Part shown: one piece after another, positions 54,959 through 63,784 of the stretch
Layout: each line of letters opens with the position of its first letter
How positions within the stretch are numbered: position 1 is the stretch's first letter
Assembly: GCA_040506195.1 (NCBI GenBank)
Contig: JBEVXH010000002.1
Location: 310,001 to 374,000 of the forward strand
DNA from: Thiodiazotropha sp040506195
GTDB lineage: Bacteria; Pseudomonadota; Gammaproteobacteria; Chromatiales; Chromatiaceae
Reading direction: 5' to 3'
Length of the DNA: 64,000 nt
Made by a program: the position numbers and the translations under genes
The notes under the pieces: generated by a model
The model's input: the letters and a program-made list of their open reading frames with translations, nothing else
Database searches by the model: none
What the model was told of the DNA's origin: nothing

Positions 54959-55039
54959 ACAATTTCATTCTTACAAAGACTTAAAGGATTCCTATTCGAA
55001 ATAATATAGTTAATTGTATTTTAAAAATGACTTGTATTA

Positions 55040-56656
55040 TCACCCTGCCTCTATACCAACCGTTCTTAACACGATATACCAAATAACATCTAAGGGCTTA
55101 TACATATAATGTACTGCGGTCACACTTACTACTATTATAATAATTAAACTCACAAATATTGCCATGCTTTCATTTATACCCCTTTTGAGGCCATTACTAG
55201 TTTCAATATATGGTATTACAGCTAGTGGGGGTGACTTAGTAATATTCATAACATCATTTATAGCATATATAGCATCATCCATATTTTCTTTAATTATTAC
55301 ATTACCTAAGCCACCCGCTATCCCAAAAATAATGCCAAGAAACAGTATTGCAACTCTGCTTGGTTTATCCGGTTTCTCTGGTAACTGAGGTGGTTCTATG
55401 AGAGAAAATCTTTCACCCTTGCGTTCACGTTCCAATGACTCTGCAAGTTGAGCTTCAAGTTGTTTAGCCTTGACCTCCTGGTACTTGATCAACGCATTTT
55501 CGTAATCACGTGTCAATTTTCTATATTCCCGCTCAACCTGGGGGCTTTGCATTAATCGTTCTTCAAAATTTTGAATCTTTCCCTTAATCTTATCTCTCAT
55601 AGTTTTGAGGGAGACCAACTCACTGTCAGCTGCTTGTAGTTGTGCTTCCAACTGTACGTAGGCCGGGTTATCTGACCGGGTAATATTATTCTTATCACTT
55701 AGACCAGCATAATACTTTTTTTCTAATACCTCGATTTCTCCCTTCATCTTTATTAGCGTGGGATGGTTGTCCGTATATCGTGTTGCTAGAGCCAAGTATT
55801 CCGTCTGCAATGCCCTTAAGCGGTCTTCAGTACCCATGACTCTATTGCCACTAGCGTTGTAAATATCAGTGGTGGGACTGATTTGCGCCAATTCAGATTG
55901 CAGATATATTTTTCTTTCATCCAGATTCCTGATCTGTTGGATAGTTTCAGATAATTCTCGCTCGTTGCGCTCCATAAGCTGGATATTGAGCTGTTGAAGT
56001 TCCGGTAGATTGTGTACATGTTTCTCTTTGAAATCTGCCAGCGATGACTCTAGATCAGTTATTTCCTGGTTGAGTCGATCAGCTTCTACACTTAAAAAAC
56101 TTGATGTTTCCAGAGCTGATTGTGTACGTTGCCTGAGATTCTCATCGAGATAAAGCGAAACCAGTTCATTTGTAACTTTTTGAGCAATACGTGGATCCTT
56201 ACTGCTATATGCCAGCGTGAAAGCTATCGTCGCTGTGGTTGGACGGCCGCTACGCGGGTCTACCACATCAGCACTGATCATTTCTAACTCTATATCTTCA
56301 CGCAACTCCTCAGCCAGTAGTGTAATGCTGGTATCCTGTCGTTCATTTTTATATAAATCGTAACTGTCAATTATCTTACCCAGATTTTCAGTCGTCATTA
56401 CACGCTGGCTGATCACCTGAATACGCTCACCAGCGTAGGAAGTAACTGTGGAGCGGACAAGCTCGCTTGGGATTTCTTGTTGTTCGATTAGGATGGTGGC
56501 TTCAGCGCGATAAATGGATGCCAGTCCGATTGCCAGCCCGATACTCAATAGCAATATGATCACAGCTGGAACAATCAGCTGCATTTTCCGACGTTTTAGA
56601 ATGGCCAGGTACTCGCCGATTCCTAGTAACTCTTCCTCATCCATTTTCCGTGTCAC
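55040..56656 (-). CDS. Wzz/GumC-type chain-length determinant
   Basis: This 538-residue protein has two membrane helices near its ends. The first (about residues 32-54) is followed by Y-R-A-E-A-T-I-L-I-E-Q. The large periplasmic part is coiled-coil-rich (about 170-420). The second helix (about 430-450) lies in the region P-E-K-P-D-K-P-S-R-V, the P-x-x-P motif of PCP proteins. A third hydrophobic segment appears at the C-terminus. These proteins set polymer length with the tyrosine kinase. The frame opens at GTG; an ATG at residue 5 is an alternative. Confidence 0.88.
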   Translation of the reverse strand: MTRKMDEEELLGIGEYLAILKRRKMQLIVPAVIILLLSIGLAIGLASIYRAEATILIEQQEIPSELVRSTVTSYAGERIQVISQRVMTTENLGKIIDSYDLYKNERQDTSITLLAEELREDIELEMISADVVDPRSGRPTTATIAFTLAYSSKDPRIAQKVTNELVSLYLDENLRQRTQSALETSSFLSVEADRLNQEITDLESSLADFKEKHVHNLPELQQLNIQLMERNERELSETIQQIRNLDERKIYLQSELAQISPTTDIYNASGNRVMGTEDRLRALQTEYLALATRYTDNHPTLIKMKGEIEVLEKKYYAGLSDKNNITRSDNPAYVQLEAQLQAADSELVSLKTMRDKIKGKIQNFEERLMQSPQVEREYRKLTRDYENALIKYQEVKAKQLEAQLAESLERERKGERFSLIEPPQLPEKPDKPSRVAILFLGIIFGIAGGLGNVIIKENMDDAIYAINDVMNITKSPPLAVIPYIETSNGLKRGINESMAIFVSLIIIIVVSVTAVHYMYKPLDVIWYIVLRTVGIEAG

Positions 56657-57494
56657 AAACTAATTTATCCAGCGTGCAATTGTATCATATCAAGAAGCCT
56701 TCAGAAGAAAAAACTAATATTCAGGAGCTTCAATTCTGCTATATCGGCTGACATTGCGTTGTGATGTTTTATTAATTCTTGAACTACATCACGTATTCCT
56801 CTTCTTCAACATTGATTCACACTTAACGTCGTCTTATATGTATTTAAGATGGAGAATCTTAAGAGAATAGTGTAGAGATCATCATGAGACTTGCATTTCA
56901 ATGCAAATTGTATCGGTAGATTGTTACAGTCAAAGACCTGAAACCCTGCCCATGGAGTGAACTCTTTGCTGATAAGATTATAGGCCGAATATCCCATGAA
57001 AACAGCGCTTAATACTCCATCAATATGGTCATCAAACTGCTATATAAAGTGCAATACGATCTTCCTTCTAATATCATCAACCATAATTTAATATTTTATC
57101 TACTCACGGCGCTCATTTTTTTCGATACAGCATCACAATTAAATCATTGTTTAATTGCAGGCACACTGCTATGACCTTTTTCTAAGATAACAGGTTATTT
57201 TCAACATACATTAAAGTAACGAAAAACCATAAAATATATAATATCTGTAATCAAAGTGTTATCAATGTGAAATAATTAAACTCTATTCATTTAGATTAGC
57301 CGAATATGTTGCATGAGGTACAATCCATTATTTTATTTTGTGCATTTATATCACTTAAATAGAATGAATGATCGCCGTCACCATTTTTTAATTATTTGTT
57401 CTCAAATCTGTATTGCTTTCACTTTCCTTACAACGTTCTTTAGATCATAATCACTCACTAGGATTTCTCAAAGATCACTGCAGCGCAGGAGGAA
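56657..57494. other. Long AT-rich divergent intergenic region
   Basis: About 840 AT-rich bases between divergent operons. It must contain promoters for the leftward chain-length operon and the rightward WcaJ-like gene, but I could not define either. A 63-codon frame on the minus strand (56806-56997) has no recognisable product and no good ribosome site. A hidden regulatory RNA or leader cannot be excluded. Confidence 0.4.
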
Positions 57495-58916
57495 ATGGAC
57501 TTGCTCGACGTCAAGCAAACTGATCGGTCTTTGTTACAACGACGCAATAGCCTGACTACATCCCTTCAGGCATTCCTCGACGGTCTGACTGTCGTCATAT
57601 TAATCCTTGCCTTGCCCTTTATCCTACATGGCAAGTTGACCGCGCACTACATTATCCTGGCCCTGGCGCTGCTGGGCAGTATGTCTGTGATCTATGACCG
57701 GATGAACATCTATCGTCATCACGGCACTATGACGAAAAAGGCCTTTAAGCTGTTAAAAGCTTGGAGCAGTGCCTTTGCCTTTCTGCTCCTGTTGGCATTT
57801 GTCACAAAATATACTGAAACATACTCCAGGACTGTGATACTGCTACTGTTTGCATTCGGTTATATAACACAGGTCAGCCTACATTTTTGCTTCAGGCTGA
57901 TACAACGGCATATGATCTCTCAAGAAACCAATACCAAAGCCTTGATCATCGGCTGTGGCACCTTGGCCGATCACTTGTATGACCGTATCAACAATAATCC
58001 GTGGATGCCTGAAGAGGTTGTCGGCGCTGTGTCATCCACTGATGATCACAACACAGCGGATCCTGCACACAGGCCAAACTTACCTATCCTCGGCAAGTTG
58101 GACGATATAAAACGATTAATCAAAGTCTATGATATTCAGACGATCTATATTGCCGTTTCGCTAGACAGTTCACCCATGATCCAACGGATCTATTTCGATC
58201 TATTAAATGAAAATGTCAATATTCACTGGGCTCCAAACATCTTTGCGCTGAACCTGATCAACCATAGCGTAAAGGAGTTGGCGGGCATACCTATTTTAAC
58301 TCTGTCGGAAACTCCGCTGATCGGCTCACACCTGTTGATTAAGGCAGTCGAGGATCGTGTACTAGCGTTGTTGATTCTCATCCTAGTCAGCCCGGTCATG
58401 TTGATCACCGCTATCCTGATAAAGACCGAGTCGACCGGACCGGTTTTTTTCAGGCAGGTGCGTACCGGCTGGGACGGCAGGAATTTTAAGATTTTGAAAT
58501 TTCGCAGCATGCGTATGCACACTGATAAGGATGGCGTGGTCAAACAAGCGACCCGTGATGACCCGCGCATCACACGAATTGGCCGATTCATACGCCGCAC
58601 CAGCATCGATGAACTGCCTCAACTGTTTAACGTATTGGCAGGTCAGATGTCGCTTGTCGGCCCCAGGCCCCATGCGCTGCAGCACAATCTGGAGTATTCA
58701 AAACGGATCGAGGCCTATCTGGCGAGACACCGTATCAAACCCGGTATTACCGGGTTGGCACAGATTCGGGGATTACGTGGAGAGATTCAGGAACTCGAGC
58801 AGATGGAAAAACGGGTCAAATATGACCTAGAGTACATCAATAACTGGTCTCTGTGGCTTGATCTGTCCATTTTGCTTAGGACGCCTTTCACCTTGAAAAG
58901 CGACAATGCCTACTAA
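57495..58916 (+). CDS. Undecaprenyl-phosphate sugar phosphotransferase (WcaJ-like)
   Basis: This 473-residue inner-membrane enzyme has four or five N-terminal helices, a CoA-binding-like middle domain (residues 140-270) and a C-terminal bacterial sugar-transferase domain. The latter has R-T-G-W-D-G-R-N-F-K-I-L-K-F-R-S-M, D-E-L-P-Q-L-F-N-V-L and G-P-R-P-H. It transfers a sugar-1-phosphate to undecaprenyl phosphate, starting the repeat unit. AGGAGG precedes the ATG at good spacing. GC content is back to the level of the flanking regions. Confidence 0.92.
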   Translation: MDLLDVKQTDRSLLQRRNSLTTSLQAFLDGLTVVILILALPFILHGKLTAHYIILALALLGSMSVIYDRMNIYRHHGTMTKKAFKLLKAWSSAFAFLLLLAFVTKYTETYSRTVILLLFAFGYITQVSLHFCFRLIQRHMISQETNTKALIIGCGTLADHLYDRINNNPWMPEEVVGAVSSTDDHNTADPAHRPNLPILGKLDDIKRLIKVYDIQTIYIAVSLDSSPMIQRIYFDLLNENVNIHWAPNIFALNLINHSVKELAGIPILTLSETPLIGSHLLIKAVEDRVLALLILILVSPVMLITAILIKTESTGPVFFRQVRTGWDGRNFKILKFRSMRMHTDKDGVVKQATRDDPRITRIGRFIRRTSIDELPQLFNVLAGQMSLVGPRPHALQHNLEYSKRIEAYLARHRIKPGITGLAQIRGLRGEIQELEQMEKRVKYDLEYINNWSLWLDLSILLRTPFTLKSDNAY

Positions 58917-58977
58917 CCCTGGTTTTTACACACTTGAATATAATCAACAGCAACATAGCGAACTAAGGTCTAACATC

Positions 58978-59586
58978 ATGGATGACAATATCTTTTGGCA
59001 TCATGCCGTCATCAACCGAGAACAGCGGGAAAAGATGAACCTCCACAGGGCTAAACTGCTCTGGTTTACCGGCCTCTCCGGTTCCGGCAAATCCACTCTG
59101 GCGCACGCCCTTGAAGAGCGACTTCATCAACGCGGTTGCCGGACTTATGTCTTTGACGGCGACAATGTGAGGCACGGCCTCTGCAGAGACCTTGGATTCG
59201 GCATCGAGGACCGTACGGAAAACATCCGGCGTATTGGCGAGATGTCAAAGCTGTTCGTGGATGCCGGTGTTATCGCACTGACAGCCTTTATCTCACCCAT
59301 ACGTAAAGACAGGGATAATGTACGCCGGTTATTTCAGACGGATGATTTCATCGAAGTCTATGTCAAGGCATCGCTCGAGACCTGTGAATCACGTGATGTG
59401 AAAGGACTCTACAAAAAAGCGAGGGCGGGTGTGATCCCCAACTTCACAGGTATCTCATCGCCTTATGAGATACCGGACAAGCCGGAGATCGTCATTGATA
59501 CGGAGAACAGGGAAATAGATGAGTGCGTCAATTCATTGTTGGAATCACTGGAGTCTCTCGATGTGATTCCAACTATGGTGGTATGA
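58978..59586 (+). CDS. cysC: Adenylylsulfate kinase
   Basis: This 202-residue kinase phosphorylates adenylylsulfate (APS) to PAPS. The P-loop G-L-S-G-S-G-K-S is near residue 38, followed by D-G-D-N-V-R-H-G-L near 66, R-R-I-G-E-M-S-K-L near 93 and F-I-S-P-I-R-K-D-R near 115. I placed the start at 58978, where AAGG precedes the ATG, because CysC proteins usually begin M-x-D-N-I-x-W-H-x-x-V. An in-frame earlier start overlaps the WcaJ-like gene. No sulfate-reduction genes are near, so supplying PAPS to the sulfotransferase in this locus is the likely role. Confidence 0.92.
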   Translation: MDDNIFWHHAVINREQREKMNLHRAKLLWFTGLSGSGKSTLAHALEERLHQRGCRTYVFDGDNVRHGLCRDLGFGIEDRTENIRRIGEMSKLFVDAGVIALTAFISPIRKDRDNVRRLFQTDDFIEVYVKASLETCESRDVKGLYKKARAGVIPNFTGISSPYEIPDKPEIVIDTENREIDECVNSLLESLESLDVIPTMVV

Positions 59587-59605
59587 TTTAAGTGGCCTAT
59601 GCATT

Positions 59606-59627
59606 ACCACGCTGGAGCGTGGGAACG
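59606..59627. repeat. REP-like palindrome, copy 3
   Basis: CCACGCT and AGCGTGG pair perfectly around GG. In reverse orientation the unit reads CGTTCCCACGCTCC, matching copy 1 at 13551. It lies between convergent genes. Confidence 0.6.
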
Positions 59628-59667
59628 AATCGAACCGGCGTGTGGGAGCGAGGTGCCACCACCTGCC

Positions 59668-62082
59668 CTATTCACCGCCTTCGTGTAATACGATTTCTAC
59701 CCGCCTGTTGCCGAACCGTTTATCCAGCTCTTCATATTTATCTGTCGTCGATTTCGGTACTGGACCCCGACCTTCGACCTGAATACGCTCAGAGTTGATG
59801 CCCCTTTCCGTGAAGTAGTTGGATACTGCACTTGCTCGCTCTACCGACAGGTGCATGTTGTAGATGGGATCGCCGCTTGCATCTGTATAGCCGGTAATGG
59901 TCATTGTGGACGCCTTGTTGAGGGAGAGGACAATATAGAGGTCATTCAACATATCCTTGAACTGATCGGGTATGTACGGATTATCAAATTCGAAGTAGAT
60001 CTGAAACTTCCGGGTAGTGGGTGTAGTGTCTATTGTTTCCTTTGTACCTTCACCAATTTCGATTTTCTGGTATCTCGACTGGGTTGCAATATAGTCTTTG
60101 CTGGCCTTTTCAACGGGATCTGCCGACACGATTGTTGAATCTACATTTTCCAGGGATGGGTTCGTTTCAACATCACTCTCAACATCCAATACTGGTTTTG
60201 TCGTATCCGCTTCCGTATCAACTATCACAGGATTTATCTCTGCACTGGTTTCAACTTTCTCCGGCGCTGTTTCAATTATACCGGGCTCTGCCGAGGTCTC
60301 GATACTGGACTCTGCATCGATCTGAAGAGGCAGGCTATCATCTTTTTCTATTTGCTGCCCATTCCCAGCGGTGGGCAGGCCTGTCTCACGCCCATCTTCC
60401 GTCGGATTGATCATCGACTGCAGTTTATCGACTGTCCCATTCCAGGCCTGATCAATGCGTTCGGGTTTGATGACAAACAGTGCTAAAAGGAAGAACCCTG
60501 CCAACACAAGAAAGAAAATATTGCGTAACGATTTACCAAAGGTACCGGTAAACAGATCATCAACCTCAAGCGTCTCAGCCGTGTTGATCAATCCCCCTTT
60601 TTCATCAATTTCGTGTTTACGTCTTTCTGCCTGCATCGATGGCAGGTTGAGGATATCATCCGGGTTGGTTTCAGTGTTCTCTACAGACGCATCTTCAACT
60701 TTGATATCGCCCTCTTTAAGTAACTTCGATGCCAACGCATCCATATCAGACTCATTGGCGTAAGCCTTTGCAGATGTTTCGGATGCTTGCTCTGTGGTTA
60801 TCGGTTGGACAAGACTTTCTGTTTCATCATTTGAGAGCGCTACATCAGAATCATCTGAAGATGGTTTCTCCTTTTCGGATGAGAAGTCAGAGTCGACCAG
60901 TTCCTCTCCATAGGGATAGAATTCCGATATATGATCTACATCCTCTGTTTCTGCCACGTAATCTTTGGCCTCCTCTGTCTCCGGTTCGATACTCGACTCA
61001 ACACCTGCTTCCAGCTCGGATTCAGATTCACCTACCGCTTCTGCCACTGGCTCTGGCGCTGCAACAGGCTCAGTCGCCAACCTGGCCTCACTCTCCTCCA
61101 GTAAGCCAGTATCGGGTTCCGTAATGACGGCTCTCTTACTGTCAACAGTTTGCGGACGCTCAATACTCTCTATCTCTGAGCCAGGTTCGGATGGCTCTGA
61201 CCGGGGGCTTTCCGGCTGGCCATATTTATCCTTGAATGTGGTAAAGGAATCGCCACTCTGAATGGACAGACGCTCCTCGTCAAACAACTCTCTGGCGACA
61301 ATCCATACATCATCTTCTGTCAACTCATGCTTCTCCTCCAAAGCACCGTAGAGGAGTAATCGACTGACAATGTGATTGATCTTTCTCGGTATGCCATCAG
61401 ACAAATAGTGTATGAGTGGAAAAATAGCCTCATCGAACACTGGATCCTGACTCCAACCGACAATACCGAGTCTATGTTCGATATAGCCCTCTGTCTGTTG
61501 CCGGTCCATGGTTTCGATTTGACAGCTAGCAATCATCCGCTGGCGAATCTGTTCCATTTCCGGGCTCAGAATAAGCGACCGAAGCTGATCCTGACCGATG
61601 AGAAATATCTGAAAGAGCGGGTGACTCCCGGTTTGAAGATTGGAGAGCAGACGGAGCTCTTCAAGGCCATTCAGGGTAAGATTCTGAGCCTCGTCAATGA
61701 CGATGACGGCCCGCCTGCCCGCCTGGTACTCTTTGGTGACAAAGTCCTCGATACTCGTCAGCAGCGTGGCCTTATTAAAGCTTTCAGCAGGTAATCCATA
61801 CTCCAAGGCCACCTTTCGCAGCAGTTCTTCAGCTTGTAATTGATTGGTAACCAGGTTGATTGCCAGAATTTTCGATTTGTCGACTTCCGACAAAATGTCG
61901 CGAATCAGTGTTGTCTTGCCTGAACCCGGCCTGCCGGTGATCATGATGAAACCTTCACCCTGCTCCAAGGCATATACCAGGTATGACCACGCCTTCAGGT
62001 AGTTCTTATGTGCGAACCTGAACCGCTCATCGGCACTCAACCGGAATGGATTTGCATCTAATTTATAATACGATTCAAACAT
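59668..62082 (-). CDS. ExeA-type AAA ATPase fused to a membrane anchor and OmpA domain
   Basis: This 804-residue protein starts with an ExeA-like ATPase (residues 1-270): Walker A G-R-P-G-S-G-K-T near 48 and Walker B V-I-V-I-D-E-A-Q near 125. A long acidic Glu/Ser/Thr-rich linker follows (about 290-515), then one transmembrane helix (about 520-541), another acidic linker, and a C-terminal OmpA domain (690-800) with the I-T-G-Y-T-D-A-S-G-D and F-G-N-R-R-V-E motifs. ExeA relatives often carry a peptidoglycan-binding domain, and here OmpA would play that role. It therefore appears to couple cytoplasmic ATP use to the cell wall, perhaps to place a secretion or export complex. Confidence 0.88.
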   Translation of the reverse strand: MFESYYKLDANPFRLSADERFRFAHKNYLKAWSYLVYALEQGEGFIMITGRPGSGKTTLIRDILSEVDKSKILAINLVTNQLQAEELLRKVALEYGLPAESFNKATLLTSIEDFVTKEYQAGRRAVIVIDEAQNLTLNGLEELRLLSNLQTGSHPLFQIFLIGQDQLRSLILSPEMEQIRQRMIASCQIETMDRQQTEGYIEHRLGIVGWSQDPVFDEAIFPLIHYLSDGIPRKINHIVSRLLLYGALEEKHELTEDDVWIVARELFDEERLSIQSGDSFTTFKDKYGQPESPRSEPSEPGSEIESIERPQTVDSKRAVITEPDTGLLEESEARLATEPVAAPEPVAEAVGESESELEAGVESSIEPETEEAKDYVAETEDVDHISEFYPYGEELVDSDFSSEKEKPSSDDSDVALSNDETESLVQPITTEQASETSAKAYANESDMDALASKLLKEGDIKVEDASVENTETNPDDILNLPSMQAERRKHEIDEKGGLINTAETLEVDDLFTGTFGKSLRNIFFLVLAGFFLLALFVIKPERIDQAWNGTVDKLQSMINPTEDGRETGLPTAGNGQQIEKDDSLPLQIDAESSIETSAEPGIIETAPEKVETSAEINPVIVDTEADTTKPVLDVESDVETNPSLENVDSTIVSADPVEKASKDYIATQSRYQKIEIGEGTKETIDTTPTTRKFQIYFEFDNPYIPDQFKDMLNDLYIVLSLNKASTMTITGYTDASGDPIYNMHLSVERASAVSNYFTERGINSERIQVEGRGPVPKSTTDKYEELDKRFGNRRVEIVLHEGGE

Positions 62083-62364
62083 TTAGTAGCTACGCACAAT
62101 TGACAACATAATCGCAAAGAAGAAAGCTGCTGATATTCAGCATACATTTATGTTTTAGTTTACAACCGACCTGTCCGCTTACCCTGATTGGCGTAAAACC
62201 GCCGCAGTATATCACTACAAACCATAGCCTTGAGAGAAGGCCCAATATACCATCATGGACAAGTATCGACATGGAAGCATATGGCAATACCACTGCTCTC
62301 TTCAGTATACGGCTGAATCGTTAGAAGGTAATTCCAGACGCCTCAATCCTGACAAAAAAGGCGT

Positions 62365-63309
62365 TCAAAGGGATTTCAATTCGACTCGTGAGAGTCCGGG
62401 TGCACTCCCCCTACAAGCCAGGTAGGAGTGGCAACGGTCAATAAATGCGCTGGTGCTTTTCGGCATAGAAACTCTGGCCCTGGCGATGTGGGTAATCAGA
62501 CCCACTCCATCCTTGATCAGCCGATGGCCCTCATCTGCTTCCCAACAGGCCAGACAAGAATCATTATTTCTCTCTAACGGCCCGATTTGCATGAGTTTTT
62601 CACCGGCAACCGCGAATCTGGGCCAGATATCGAATATGATTGGATCGGTGCGCAGGGTTTCGCACTTGAGTTTTGCCGCCCCTGCAAACTGTCGGGTCGA
62701 CTCTTCGACGCCCTTGAAGAAATGACTATCCTGGAATGCCTCGATCATCGCCTCTGAGATATTGTCGATATCGTGCATGGATTGCGCAATCTTTATATAC
62801 CGACTTTCATAGAACGATTCTATAGGAATTGTGAATGCACGGAAGGGTTCCCCCCAAAGCTCGTCAATGCCCTCATCGCCGCTGCGATGCTTCACCAGAT
62901 TGCCAAGTTCCAGTGCCTCCAACAGATACTGACCACACTCATGCAGCATTTCCCTGCCTCTACCACTCTTTATATTCTCATCCTTCAGTTTTACCAAGTC
63001 TCTGAATATATCCGTGCCGCGATTGAACAGAGCTCCGGCCAACATTGCACCCTTCACACGTTTCAGATCTGGGTCGTCCTCCTCCTCATACGCCTTTCTG
63101 GCCTCTTCCAGCCTGTCGCCGGGGATGTTGATGCCATGTTCGACATGGTTGAATAGTCGACGGGTAAGCGCCTCGATTAAGTGCTTTTTCGTCTCCAGGT
63201 TATCTTCCATCGGCACATAGTGCTTTATCCAGTATCCGTCATAGAAGATACAGGTCTTGCCGTCGATATTCCGGATTGTGCCGTTGGGTGTGTTGTCTCG
63301 ATTGTGCAT
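62365..63309 (-). CDS. Unrecognised 314-residue protein
   Basis: This is a soluble, mostly helical protein without signal peptide or membrane segment. The start has a short strand-rich region (G-K-T-C-I-F-Y-D-G-Y-W-I-K-H-Y). Then come charged helices (residues 40-120, e.g. D-R-L-E-E-A-R-K-A-Y-E-E-E-D-D-P-D-L-K-R) and a C-terminal part with C-L-A-C (about residue 264). The ATG at 63309 is used. It stands alone, upstream of the fused ATPase on the same strand. I do not recognise a family and assign no function. Confidence 0.6.
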   Translation of the reverse strand: MHNRDNTPNGTIRNIDGKTCIFYDGYWIKHYVPMEDNLETKKHLIEALTRRLFNHVEHGINIPGDRLEEARKAYEEEDDPDLKRVKGAMLAGALFNRGTDIFRDLVKLKDENIKSGRGREMLHECGQYLLEALELGNLVKHRSGDEGIDELWGEPFRAFTIPIESFYESRYIKIAQSMHDIDNISEAMIEAFQDSHFFKGVEESTRQFAGAAKLKCETLRTDPIIFDIWPRFAVAGEKLMQIGPLERNNDSCLACWEADEGHRLIKDGVGLITHIARARVSMPKSTSAFIDRCHSYLACRGSAPGLSRVELKSL

Positions 63310-63784
63310 TGGTACGTCCTAGAGCCCGTCAAAACTAACCCAGCCGGCGCTGCCGGCAATATTTTTGCGTCCTGTAAAGCAGTATGTGCGATGTGCGGTG
63401 TCGATACATGAATGAATGGCAATGCCGCTGGACGGAAAAGCAGCCCCGACCCTATGGGTTATGCCTGAAATGTTATCGATCAGCATTGCTAGCCGTTCAT
63501 CCGGAATCACCCAACTACTCTCCTCACGCCTTGGTCGGCGTTAATTCAGTTGCAACAGAGCCGCTTGGATTAATGTTAAAGACCCAAACATCATCTCTGA
63601 GAAATATTGACCCTATATACATATATTTGTCACATAGAATATGGCTGTGGGGGCTAAATATTGTCCTAGCAGTTTTTTCTGAAAAGTCCAATTGTTTCCC
63701 GTTGGTCGGGATGAATCAAAAAACCACTCGCCAGATATAAAAAATGCATAAGTTCAGATATTTATCTCCCGCTGGAGTTCAGGA
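63310..63784. other. Intergenic region with a strong hairpin
   Basis: About 475 bases. A hairpin GCCGGC-GCT-GCCGGC at 63343-63357 is followed by AATATTTTT and looks like a rightward terminator, although no rightward gene ends there. An open frame on the plus strand (from 63384) is not convincing. Confidence 0.4.
63343..63366 (+). terminator. Terminator-like hairpin
   Basis: GCCGGC pairs with itself around GCT (6-bp stem, 3-base loop), followed by AATATTTTT. The nearest rightward gene is far away, so it may end an unseen transcript or be a repeat element. Confidence 0.35.

Noticed and set aside
56806..56997. 63-codon minus-strand frame in the long AT-rich spacer
   Set aside because: No ribosome site or recognisable product.
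63384..63740. Plus-strand open frame of 118 codons
   Set aside because: No Shine-Dalgarno, odd composition and no recognisable motif; probably chance in a non-coding stretch.
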